A stretch of DNA of 64,000 nt from Ornithinibacillus bavariensis (lineage in GTDB: Bacteria; Bacillota; Bacilli; Bacillales; Amphibacillaceae), in assembly GCF_050433565.1 (NCBI RefSeq), contig NZ_JBNPWZ010000001.1:620001-684000 (forward strand), read 5' to 3'. The notes under the pieces are model-generated. The model did not search any database and was not told the origin of the DNA. It saw only the letters and a program-made list of their open reading frames with translations. Shown piece after piece: positions 35,224 through 42,753 of the stretch. Both the position numbers and the translations under genes were made by a program. Every line of letters begins with the position of its first letter. Position 1 is the stretch's first letter.

Positions 35224-36285
35224 TTGCTATTAAAAAAAGATTACACAAACATGTTTGAAGATGTACATACGCATGTAAAGGAAAGCGCTGAAAAGCTGGG
35301 TGCGAGTGGTGCCGCTCTATTTATTATCCATAACGACAAAATCGTAACAGAGTCTTATTTTGGTAAACAGTCGCTAGCTAAACATTCTCGAGATGTTAAA
35401 GCAGATACTCAATTTCACATTGCATCAGTAAGAAAGGCTTATATCGGTTTTGCTGCTGCTTACGCTATTTATCATGGATACTTTTCCATTGATGATCCGA
35501 TTCAACGGTTTGTTGAAGACTCTCATTTACCTGCATATAAAGGTGTAACCATTCGTCACTTATTAACCCACACACATGGACTTAAAATAGCTGATGGTAA
35601 ACTAGTAAGTGAGTACAAACCAGGTGAATCATGGGCATATAGAGGTCCTAGTATTGAGTTGTTAACAACGATTATCAAAAAAACAACGGGATATTCCGTT
35701 GCTGATATTGTAAAAGAGCAGGTCATTGAACCACTTGGATTTCAATCGACAGAATGGATTAAGATGAGTCAGCCTCATTCAAAAATTGCAAACACGATTC
35801 GAGATGCAGATAACATCTTTTGGACTGAGACGGATGTAGTAGATGGTTCTGGAATGAATATGTATGTGTCTGCAAAAGAGCTTGCTTTATGGGGCTTCCT
35901 TCATTTAAAAGAAGGGAAATGGGGAGGAAAACAGCTAATTCCTAGAGAAATCATTCAAATGGCAACATCCATTCAGACTCCTAACCCGAGACTTCCAATT
36001 CATAAGAATGGATTTTTATGGTTTGTTAAAGAAACGAACCATGCCTTTAACCAATTAGGCGATAAAGTACCAAAAGGTTCCTATCAATTACTCGGATACA
36101 CAAATGTAGCTCTACTTGTCATTCCAGAGGAAAACGTAGTAGCAGTAAGAATGTTTAACCGTTATGGTTCATCTGAAGGATATGATTATCTCAACGATAT
36201 TCGGTCTTTTGGAGACACTGTTTATAAATGTTCTATAAAGACAAGTACAAAGCAAATGGGGGAAGTACATGAAAAGTATCTTTAA
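35224..36285 (+). CDS. Serine hydrolase of the beta-lactamase/penicillin-binding class C family
   Basis: The product has 353 residues from TTG 35224, 10 nt after AAAGGAG; the frame extends left into the terminator stem, which cannot be coding. The SxxK motif is Ser68-Lys71 in HIASVRKAY. HLLTHTHGLK is the typical loop. The second motif is YRG at Tyr139 (GESWAYRGPSIELL) where YSN or YAN is usual. No signal peptide is present, so it is probably cytosolic. It may be an esterase or peptidase; lactamase activity should not be assumed. It overlaps the next gene by 17 nt. Confidence 0.82.
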   Translation: MLLKKDYTNMFEDVHTHVKESAEKLGASGAALFIIHNDKIVTESYFGKQSLAKHSRDVKADTQFHIASVRKAYIGFAAAYAIYHGYFSIDDPIQRFVEDSHLPAYKGVTIRHLLTHTHGLKIADGKLVSEYKPGESWAYRGPSIELLTTIIKKTTGYSVADIVKEQVIEPLGFQSTEWIKMSQPHSKIANTIRDADNIFWTETDVVDGSGMNMYVSAKELALWGFLHLKEGKWGGKQLIPREIIQMATSIQTPNPRLPIHKNGFLWFVKETNHAFNQLGDKVPKGSYQLLGYTNVALLVIPEENVVAVRMFNRYGSSEGYDYLNDIRSFGDTVYKCSIKTSTKQMGEVHEKYL

Positions 36286-36718
36286 TCAATTGCATACAGA
36301 GGAAATTCTAGACCGAATTAACAAATTAAGTCCAAATTCACAACGTCAATGGGGTAAAATGGATGTTGCCCAAATGCTAGCACATTGCTCATCCTTTCAA
36401 GACATTGCAATGGGAAATACTTTTCCTTCAAGAGGTTGGCTAGGAATATTGATTGGACCATTTGTGAAACCAATTTTTTATAACGATAAGCAATTAGCCA
36501 AAAATATGTCCACAATCCCAACCATTTTGATTGTAGATGAAAAAGAATTTGAAACAGAAAAGGAAAAACTAAAACAAAAAATCATCGAATTTCAAAAAAA
36601 TGGTCCAGAGAAGTGTACAACTCATCCACATCCTTTTTTCGGTAAACTTACTTCCGAGCAATGGGGAAAAGGAATTTATAAACACCTTGAACACCATTTA
36701 AAACAGTTTGGTGTTTAA
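36269..36718 (+). CDS. DUF1569 (DinB-like) protein
   Basis: The product has 149 residues. ATG 36269 lies in the end of the serine hydrolase gene, with GGGGGAAG before it. KMDVAQMLAHCSSFQDIAMG supplies the first conserved His, and THPHPFFGKLTSEQWGKGIY with HLEHHLKQFGV the others, as in DUF1569, a four-helix DinB/YfiT-like fold that often binds a metal through three His. The function is unknown. It is coupled to the serine hydrolase. Confidence 0.82.
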   Translation: MKSIFNQLHTEEILDRINKLSPNSQRQWGKMDVAQMLAHCSSFQDIAMGNTFPSRGWLGILIGPFVKPIFYNDKQLAKNMSTIPTILIVDEKEFETEKEKLKQKIIEFQKNGPEKCTTHPHPFFGKLTSEQWGKGIYKHLEHHLKQFGV

Positions 36719-36762
36719 TTATCCGAGGGGATAGGTTTATCACTAATAAGATCAGAATCGAG

Positions 36763-36850
36763 ATAAAGGATCAATAAATTGATGATCCTTTATTTTTTAT
36801 GGTGAATGTTTTGAATATTATGTTAGTATTTAGTTGACGGTTATTCGATT
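36763..36850 (+). repeat. Dispersed repeat with terminator, second family
   Basis: The hairpin AAAGGATCA...TGATCCTTT with TATTTTTTAT (36763-36800) is followed by TTTTGAATATTATGTTAGTA and TTTAGTTGACGG. The latter segment recurs at 40733-40768 (TTTCGAATAATATGTTAGTA) and more loosely at about 30110-30145 and 39572-39605. Confidence 0.6.
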
Positions 36851-36962
36851 AACTAGTTGTAGTTGGATAATGTTTGTTAGGAATTTCAGAACTACATGTC
36901 ACAAAGGAAGCTTTGACCAAAGTGATTATCAATTAAAGGGAACAAATTGGAGGGGATAGAAA

Positions 36963-37454
36963 ATGGATGTAAAGACACTTTTGTTACAGCAATGGGCAAG
37001 CTGCTTAGATAAGGAAGATTGGTTTCCACCACTGGAAAAAGTATTACAGGATATTACTCTTGAACAGGCGATTTGGAAGCCGGTTGAGGAATTGAATTCC
37101 ATTTGGGAAATAGTTTGTCATTTACTTTTCTATGAAAAGAGATTTCTGATGCGGTTTCTTGGTGAAAAAGCGAATGAACCAAAGGCAGAAAATAATGATG
37201 CTACATTTCAATTACCAACTGAAACGCTAGAAAATTGGATAAAAACGAAACAAGAGTACGTTTATGTTCATCGTGAACTTGAAAAACTCCTAGCAAAATC
37301 AGAACATGAAGATTTGTATAGACAAGTCCCAGGAGAAGATCATTCATTAGTGCTTGAACTGAAGAGTTTAGCAATGCATGACGCATATCATATTGGGCAA
37401 ATCGTATTCCTAAGTAAAATGCAAGGTGCTTGGCCAGGAAAACGCAGCTTTTAA
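36963..37454 (+). CDS. DinB-family protein
   Basis: The product has 163 residues. SIWEIVCHLLFYEKRFLMRF gives the first metal His, and LAMHDAYHIGQIVFLSKMQG gives the C-terminal HxxxH of DinB proteins. They are four-helix-bundle metalloproteins, some acting as thiol transferases; the specific activity is unknown. RBS TTGGAGGGGA precedes ATG 36963. It is a single-gene unit followed by a terminator, with a second-family repeat 113 nt upstream. Confidence 0.87.
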   Translation: MDVKTLLLQQWASCLDKEDWFPPLEKVLQDITLEQAIWKPVEELNSIWEIVCHLLFYEKRFLMRFLGEKANEPKAENNDATFQLPTETLENWIKTKQEYVYVHRELEKLLAKSEHEDLYRQVPGEDHSLVLELKSLAMHDAYHIGQIVFLSKMQGAWPGKRSF

Positions 37455-37506
37455 AATCATTATTAGATTTACAGTTATTCCGCTATAGAAGCATTTTAAA
37501 TAAAGT

Positions 37507-37537
37507 AAAGGGCCACTACATATGATGGGCCCTTTTT
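37507..37537 (+). terminator. Terminator after the DinB gene
   Basis: AAAGGGCC-ACTACATATGAT-GGGCCCTTTTTT. Confidence 0.85.
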
Positions 37538-37641
37538 TGCATGATCTATCTTTAAAATACTAAGCTAGCACACAAGACATTGGAAAAGTGTATAGTTCGA
37601 ATGAATTTGTCAAGATTTTGTAAAGTTGACGATTATGGGTA

Positions 37642-37696
37642 TCGTACAAAAAAGCAAAACCAAAAACCAATTGTAAAAGCAAAGTGATTTTTGGTT
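37642..37696 (-). terminator. Terminator of arr (minus strand)
   Basis: AACCAAAAA (37658-37666) / TTTTTGGTT (37688-37696). Read on the minus strand it is followed by TTGCTTTTTTG. Confidence 0.65.
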
Positions 37697-37727
37697 CAGT
37701 CATAAATTTCATATAGTTTTTAGGCTA

Positions 37728-38144
37728 TTAATCGTATATTACAGCCTTACCTTGTTCCCGTAACGCTTTTAGAGAGGTAAGCATATGATTTATTTCATCA
37801 TCGGAATGTCTTTCCCATGAACCTAATTCAGCTATTATTTTCAAAGGAGATTTAGATCGATAAGAACGAGTTGGGTTTCCCGGAAATTTCTTGTCTGTTA
37901 GGTTCGGATCATTTTCAAAGTCACCTAATGGTTCTACGATATAAATTCTTTCTTTTAAATTAGATTTTGCTAATTCAGCACCCCATTTAGCAGCATCTAA
38001 TGTTGCAGTGAAATAGATATAGTTAGATTTTTTATCTTGATAATTTGATAAATGTTGTGGTTCTAATAAATCGCCAATTTTTAGTTCTGCTTTCGTACCA
38101 TGGAAAAAAGGACCGTTATCTAAGACGGCTTTTTTGTCATTCAT
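37728..38144 (-). CDS. arr: NAD+-rifampin ADP-ribosyltransferase
   Basis: The product has 138 residues, the Arr length. The signature motifs are in order: GPFFHGTKAELKIGDLLEPQ, SNYIYFTATLDAAKWGAELA, ERIYIVEPLGDFENDPNLTD and KKFPGNPTRSYRSKSPLKII. Arr enzymes inactivate rifamycins by ADP-ribosylation of the C23 hydroxyl. RBS GGAGGTAT precedes ATG 38144. It is the only minus-strand gene between 35 and 42 kb and has its own terminator, suggesting independent acquisition. Resistance is predicted, not shown. Confidence 0.92.
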   Translation of the reverse strand: MNDKKAVLDNGPFFHGTKAELKIGDLLEPQHLSNYQDKKSNYIYFTATLDAAKWGAELAKSNLKERIYIVEPLGDFENDPNLTDKKFPGNPTRSYRSKSPLKIIAELGSWERHSDDEINHMLTSLKALREQGKAVIYD

Positions 38145-38309
38145 ACGGATATACCTCCCATCTTTTTGTGTATTCAGTATAGTATATGAACAGCAAAATG
38201 AGTAGTCTATAATAAATTTTCTTGAACTAGGAGAAAAGTGAATAGAGTTTCCATGAGTATGAAAAGATTACAACCTGGTTATTGTTAGAAACTAATTGCG
38301 AGGTGTCTC

Positions 38310-38831
38310 ATGAATAATATTCCATTAAAAAGTAGATTAAAAGAATTGCTTGTTGATTATTTGGTCATACTCGCATACTTATTCCTATTGTTAATTATGA
38401 ATCTAGGAATCATTTTCTTCGTCTTAGAGGAAATCCCGGAATACACAGAAATGCAAACACAATTGATAGCCGTATTTACCTCCGTCATACCAATTATCTT
38501 TGTATTTTCATATTTAGATTACTTCAAAAATGGATCTGTAGGAAAAAGAGTATCCGGGCTGAAACTGACTTACAAAAACCGTAAATTTAGTTCAAGTTTG
38601 ACTAGGAATATCATTAAGTTTTTACCTTGGCAGCTAGGACATATAGGCGTTATTCATGGGATGTACAATGATTTTTCGATAACCTCGATTATCATCATGA
38701 ATAGTGGTACCCTGCTTGGGTTAATATTGATATACATGGGGTTATTCAGGAAAGATAAACGCCATTTGGGAGATTTAATAGCAGGTACAAAAGTAGAACT
38801 TAAGCATCAGGACCCTATACAACTATATTAG
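38310..38831 (+). CDS. RDD-family membrane protein
   Basis: The product has 173 residues. It begins near SRLKELLVDYLVILAYLFLL, with hydrophobic helices at about 14-38, 51-71, 109-125 and 130-145. FKNGSVGKRVSGLKLTYKNR and the final KDKRHLGDLIAGTKVE are the conserved RDD-domain segments. It may be a transporter-like or membrane-adaptor protein; the role is unknown. RBS GCGAGGTG precedes ATG 38310. Confidence 0.82.
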   Translation: MNNIPLKSRLKELLVDYLVILAYLFLLLIMNLGIIFFVLEEIPEYTEMQTQLIAVFTSVIPIIFVFSYLDYFKNGSVGKRVSGLKLTYKNRKFSSSLTRNIIKFLPWQLGHIGVIHGMYNDFSITSIIIMNSGTLLGLILIYMGLFRKDKRHLGDLIAGTKVELKHQDPIQLY

Positions 38832-39013
38832 GTTTTATAACTTATTGGCACGACGCTTTCTAAGGGAATAGGGATTTAACTTTGAGGGTTTTATTATGGT
38901 TTCTTTAGAGTGACTGGGAATCTTGCAATATATTTGGATTATGTATTGAGGAACTATCGGACCTAAGGATTGGATATTTATATTAAAATGTATATAGGAT
39001 TCTGAGTATTAAG

Positions 39014-39044
39014 TACTTCAACTAACGGAGCAGAAGAGTTGAAG
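39014..39044 (+). repeat. Dispersed repeat, 5'-element copy 5 (best palindrome)
   Basis: TACTTCAACTAACGGAGCAG then AAGAGTTGAAG. The arms CTTCAACT/AGTTGAAG are perfectly inverted around AACGGAGCAGAAG. It lies 59 nt before the start at 39104. Confidence 0.7.
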
Positions 39045-39103
39045 AAGGTATTATATAAATTTTGTAGAATTAGATAAATAAAAACATTGGAGGAGTATTT
39101 ATT

Positions 39104-39502
39104 ATGAAGTTAACGATTATTAAAAGTGTTAGAACAAATAATTTCAAAGATGAATCTATCATGCAAAAGATTACAGATATGTGGAAAAAGGCATCAAGTG
39201 TTTTAACAAATCAGGATGAGGTTACATATGGTCTGTATCATGATTACGAGAGTGATTATAAAGGGGATTATTCATTAAGCGTAGCAATAGAAAGTAGTGA
39301 TAACACATCCACAATTAATATTCCAAACACAAGTAAATATAAGATTTTTGAAGTAGATACTACAGATGAAAATGGAATACTTAACACTTGGAAGCGGATA
39401 TGGGATAGAGAAGAGAAAGGGGATTTAAAGAGAGCTTATTCATTTGATTATGAAAAATATTACCCTAATGGTCAAATCGAGATTCATATAGCTACTAAAT
39501 AG
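39104..39502 (+). CDS. GyrI-like/effector-binding domain protein
   Basis: The product has 132 residues. It has the beta-rich small-molecule-binding fold of AraC/GyrI-like proteins: LTIIKSVRTNNF at the start, VTYGLYHDYESDYKGDYSLS, a central TINIPNTSKYKIFEVD, and a C-terminal FDYEKYYPNGQIEIHIATK ending. There is no DNA-binding domain, so it is a stand-alone ligand-binding or drug-sequestering protein. RBS TGGAGGAG precedes ATG 39104. It is a single-gene unit. Confidence 0.8.
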   Translation: MKLTIIKSVRTNNFKDESIMQKITDMWKKASSVLTNQDEVTYGLYHDYESDYKGDYSLSVAIESSDNTSTINIPNTSKYKIFEVDTTDENGILNTWKRIWDREEKGDLKRAYSFDYEKYYPNGQIEIHIATK

Positions 39503-39751
39503 TTTACTATGTTTATTAAGCAAAAGGGTGCAATTATGAAATAAATGATTATTAATTTGTTAGTCTATATTTTTGAAAACTATTTTGAAGTATTATGTTA
39601 TTTATGCTTCGAAATCGGATACTGGAACAATAACAGCGTTTACAGGACTGAGTTTGTATAATAGATGTATTAGAAATTGATGAAGTAATTGGGACCTAGG
39701 AATATAAGGCGAAAATACAGTTCAAAACAATTTTATAAGGAGAATATTATT

Positions 39752-40192
39752 ATGAAAATCCGATTCTTTGAAGAAAATGAATTTCTAATTAAAAAAGCAA
39801 TTGGCCCTGGAATTTACAATATCAAAATAGGGTTATCTGGAGAAAATAATTCAGATTATGAATCTTTGTATATAGGAAAATCCTATTCAATGATAACTAG
39901 ATGCTCTACTCATCTTTATGAACTTCATAAGGATCCTTCATATTTTGGGTTGTCAGTTTGTGATATGACAAATAATAACCTGGAATTAAATATTGAAATT
40001 TTTGAATCGCTTGATATAGATGAGGAGTTAAGCTCAGGAGAAAAAGATATATTGCTACGAGAGAGAGAGTTAGAAGCGATTAAAAAGCTGAAACCACTTT
40101 CACAACTTGAAACAAGTGATCGTCTTAAAAAAAATCGAGTAGATATTGTTCAGAGTTTTTTGAAAGCACTATTAAAACAAAATGAAAAATAG
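39752..40192 (+). CDS. GIY-YIG domain protein
   Basis: The product has 146 residues from ATG 39752 behind AAGGAGAATATT; the open frame begins at 39689. GPGIYNIKIGLSGENN followed by YESLYIGKSYSMITRCSTHL contains the GIY and YIG elements, and the Arg and His of the catalytic helix. ERELEAIKKLKPLSQ provides the metal-binding Glu and the usual L-K-P ending. It is a single-domain GIY-YIG nuclease-like protein. The target is unknown; a mobile-element or repair role would be speculation. Confidence 0.78.
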   Translation: MKIRFFEENEFLIKKAIGPGIYNIKIGLSGENNSDYESLYIGKSYSMITRCSTHLYELHKDPSYFGLSVCDMTNNNLELNIEIFESLDIDEELSSGEKDILLRERELEAIKKLKPLSQLETSDRLKKNRVDIVQSFLKALLKQNEK

Positions 40193-40236
40193 TAATTATT
40201 AATAATTATTAATAAATACACTTGAAAGTCAATATC

Positions 40237-40315
40237 TACTTTAATCAACGGGTGCTTTACTACAAGATGAGAAAATGCACCTGTTATTCAACTATCGGGG
40301 CAGTTTAGTTGAAGA
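40237..40315 (+). repeat. Dispersed repeats, two adjacent copies
   Basis: TACTTTAATCAACGGGTGCT (40237-40262, 3'-element type) and TTATTCAACTATCGGGGCAG then TTTAGTTGAAGAG (40284-40315, 5'-element type). The second has arms TTCAACTA/TTTAGTTGAA and lies 27 nt before the Nudix start at 40343. The two forms side by side look like the junction between consecutive units. Confidence 0.65.
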
Positions 40316-40342
40316 GCTAAATGGAAATCAAGGAGGGTTAAA

Positions 40343-40628
40343 ATGTTGATTCCAAGTGATATACGCATAGCCGGTGCTTATGTTTTATGTAAAGGGTTAT
40401 TTGTACTTCAAGTTGGTCCAAACAAAGAAGGTGATAAATTTGGAATGGTCAGGTTGGGAGGGCATAGAGAAGGTAATGAAACAGCATTGGATACAGCAAA
40501 ATGTGAAGTCTATGAAGAAGATCAAGTGGAAATTACTCCTTTCAACCCCAATACAACATATTATCTTAGTGAGTAGAATGAAGACCCTACTAAAGTTAAG
40601 GTAAATGATATAGCTTTGAAATGGTAAT
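40343..40628 (+). pseudogene. Nudix hydrolase, truncated by a nonsense codon
   Basis: ATG 40343 follows AAGGAGGG. The product starts MLIPSDIRIAGAYVLCKGLF and contains GMVRLGGHREGNETALDTAK plus CEVYEED, a Nudix box in which the usual Arg-Glu of REVxEE has become Cys-Glu. A TAG at 40574 ends the frame after 77 codons. The same frame resumes NEDPTKVKVNDIALKW, the expected continuation, before further stops. The enzyme is probably inactive. Confidence 0.75.
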
Positions 40629-40841
40629 GAAGGTATATGTTCTAATGTATTTTAATATAGGACTATTTTTTTATGAAACAAACAGGTGATCAATAATTTG
40701 ATTGCCTTTTTCTATTTTACAGCAATACGATATTTCGAATAATATGTTAGTATTTAGTCGAAGGATTCTTGAAAACGGAATAGATTGTTAGTGAAATTAC
40801 TATTGAAAGCAGTAAAAAATATCTTAAGGGTGGTCAATTGA

Positions 40842-41474
40842 ATGGGGAAGATTATCTTAATACAGCATTGTCAGTCAGAGCATCATATTAATAATATGTC
40901 AGGTGGATGGACGGATACTCCTTTAACTGAATTTGGTAGAAAACAAGCAGTAACTTTAGGTAAGAAATTAAAAAAATTGGTAGATTGTAATGATAATTAT
41001 GTTCTATATTCTTCTGACTTACTAAGGGCGTTACAAACAGCAGAGATAGTAGGAACAGAATTAGGTTTAGATGTTATAAAAGATAATAATTTGCGAGAAA
41101 TAAATACTGGTGTTGCTGCTGGCAAAACAAAGGATTGGGCAAGAGAAAATAGAAACCCAAGAACGAGTGATGGATTTGATTTAGATTATCAGGAATTTCA
41201 GGAAGGTGAAAGTTGGCGAGATTTTTATAGTAGAGTTTGTAGATGTATGGATAGGATCTATGAATCTGAAAAGACCAAAAATCTAATAATTATCACTCAC
41301 GGTGGAACTTTAGGTTATATACTTGCTTGGTGGATGAAATTTGAGGCAGAAATGATAGTTAACGCATATTTCTCTTCTTCAGTAGGTGGTGTTACAATTC
41401 TAAGTCAAAATAGTTTTCAACAAAATGTTGTAAATAAATTTAATGATACATCCCATTTAGATTTGTTAAACTAA
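40842..41474 (+). CDS. Histidine phosphatase family protein
   Basis: The product has 210 residues. The motif IILIQHCQSEHHINNMSGGW has QHC in place of the usual RHG. GGWTDTPLTEFGRKQA, LYSSDLLRALQTAEIVG, REINTG and the second catalytic His in IIITHGGTLGYILAWW are conserved. The loss of the first Arg questions phosphatase activity, although I recall this QHC-type variant in other Bacillus proteins. RBS AAGGGTGG precedes the start. A second-family repeat lies 74 nt upstream. Confidence 0.83.
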   Translation: MGKIILIQHCQSEHHINNMSGGWTDTPLTEFGRKQAVTLGKKLKKLVDCNDNYVLYSSDLLRALQTAEIVGTELGLDVIKDNNLREINTGVAAGKTKDWARENRNPRTSDGFDLDYQEFQEGESWRDFYSRVCRCMDRIYESEKTKNLIIITHGGTLGYILAWWMKFEAEMIVNAYFSSSVGGVTILSQNSFQQNVVNKFNDTSHLDLLN

Positions 41475-41554
41475 CTGGGGAAGAAAGCACTATAGCACAA
41501 TAGCAGGAATTCTGAATAATAAAAAGGGAAAAAGTAAATGTTAGGAGAACGATA

Positions 41555-42109
41555 TTGTTAAACACTTTATCTATTATCGGTAAAGAAATAAATAAATCCA
41601 AAATTTCTTGGGGAGTGGGCGGATCGCTACTTTTAAGTTTTCATCAATTAATCGATTGGCCTAATGACATCGATATTTTAGTAGATGAACAGAATGCAGA
41701 GCAACTAAATCAAATTTTATCTAGTATTGCTACAGCTAATGAAGTAATTCATTATCCTCCCTATAAAACTGTGTATTTCTCAAAATATAGTATCGATAAC
41801 ATTGATATAGATGTAATGGGTGGGTTTGCTATTGAACACGATGAAGGTATTTATAAATTGTCGTTTAATAAGGAATCGGTTGTAGCTCACAAAAAAATTA
41901 ATGGGGTAGAAATACCACTCTGTTCACTTGAAGATTGGTATATCTTATACTCGTTGATTCCTGGAAGGCGGGAAAAAGCTATTCTTATTGAAAAATACTT
42001 TAGAAATAGTGGAGTGAATCACCCCGAACTTTTAAAAGAAGCATTCAATCAGCATTTACCAATTAACGTCAGAGAAAGGGTAGAAAACTTATTAAACTAT
42101 ATTAGCTAA
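41555..42109 (+). CDS. Nucleotidyltransferase-fold protein
   Basis: The product has 184 residues from TTG 41555 behind TTAGGAGAACG. SWGVGGSLLLSFHQ, then WPNDIDILVDEQNAEQL, is the GG/S...DxD signature of the polymerase-beta nucleotidyltransferase fold (Asp pair in NDIDIL). The third Asp is in IDNIDIDVMGGF. It resembles antibiotic nucleotidyltransferase-like or AbiEii-like proteins; no partner antitoxin is adjacent. A strong terminator follows. Confidence 0.75.
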   Translation: MLNTLSIIGKEINKSKISWGVGGSLLLSFHQLIDWPNDIDILVDEQNAEQLNQILSSIATANEVIHYPPYKTVYFSKYSIDNIDIDVMGGFAIEHDEGIYKLSFNKESVVAHKKINGVEIPLCSLEDWYILYSLIPGRREKAILIEKYFRNSGVNHPELLKEAFNQHLPINVRERVENLLNYIS

Positions 42110-42157
42110 TAGTTTTCAATACTATTCAATGTCTCTCATTCCAATAGTCAGAGTAAC

Positions 42158-42189
42158 CAAAAGCCCCTCCGAATGAGAAGGGCTTTTGA
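42158..42189. terminator. Bidirectional terminator
   Basis: AAAAGCCC...GGGCTTTT with outer A/T runs, between the nucleotidyltransferase (+) and the small spore-type gene (-). Confidence 0.8.
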
Positions 42190-42195
42190 GTTTGA

Positions 42196-42390
42196 TTAAA
42201 ATATACGTCTTCTAAAGCGAAACGAAAAGACAAAAATAACTGCTGCAAATGGTACAAATCTTCTTCTAAAGCCTGATATTAAAAAGAACCCGCCTCTAGG
42301 AGGATCTCCACCAATTACTCCACGATATACCCTTCCGTCACGCATTCTTACTTCAACAGGTTCGCCTCGATATCTCATCATTGGGTTCAT
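42196..42390 (-). CDS. Small basic protein, LSm-like strand pattern
   Basis: The product has 64 residues. GEPVEVRMRDGRVYRGVIGG resembles an SH3/LSm-type beta sheet, followed by FRRRFVPFAAVIFVFSFRFR. Similar short Arg-rich proteins occur next to spore-coat genes in Bacillaceae. The two YjcZ-type genes next door support a sporulation link. RBS GAAAGGAAG precedes ATG 42390. Confidence 0.6.
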   Translation of the reverse strand: MNPMMRYRGEPVEVRMRDGRVYRGVIGGDPPRGGFFLISGFRRRFVPFAAVIFVFSFRFRRRIF

Positions 42391-42461
42391 TTTTCCACTT
42401 CCTTTCTTTGTGGGTTAAACAAAAGGACAGAAGTATCTGTCCTTTTGAGAGGGATGTTCAC

Positions 42462-42584
42462 TCAATATGACCAATATGAGGCTCCTACAATAATAAGCAA
42501 AATAAACAATACAACGATTAATGCGAAGGAACTACCACCACCATATGATGCTCCACCATAATTACCGCCTGATCCATACCACAT
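42462..42584 (-). CDS. YjcZ-family sporulation peptide
   Basis: The product has 40 residues. It starts MWYGSGGNYGGASYGGGSS and continues FALIVVLFILLIIVGASYWS. The Gly/Tyr-rich head and the invariant FALIVVLFILLIIVG helix define the YjcZ family, tiny membrane proteins linked to sporulation. ATG 42584 has GGAGGTGA about 10 nt upstream. A paralogue follows at 42661-42753. It is below the usual gene-calling size. Confidence 0.85.
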   Translation of the reverse strand: MWYGSGGNYGGASYGGGSSFALIVVLFILLIIVGASYWSY

Positions 42585-42660
42585 ATATACATTCACCTCC
42601 ACAAAATGATTTAGAGTTCTTTCTTATATAAGCGGATTATTGATTATAAATTAGAAATAA

Positions 42661-42753
42661 TTAATAGCCGCCTCCCGTATAAGAAGTACCTACAATGATA
42701 AGCAAAATGAACAATACTACAATTAAAGCAAATCCCATTCCTGAGCCATACAT
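42661..42753 (-). CDS. YjcZ-family sporulation peptide (second copy)
   Basis: The product has 30 residues. MYGSGMG is followed by the same FALIVVLFILLIIVG helix and SYTGGGY. RBS AGGGGGTGTTAAT precedes ATG 42753. It forms a tandem pair with the 40-residue paralogue downstream, with 76 nt between them. Confidence 0.85.
   Translation of the reverse strand: MYGSGMGFALIVVLFILLIIVGTSYTGGGY

Noticed and set aside
26340..42100. Class 1-type integron
   Set aside because: No integrase gene, attI or canonical attC core (GTTRRRY) was recognised. The repeats differ from attC, so only a cassette-like organisation is claimed.
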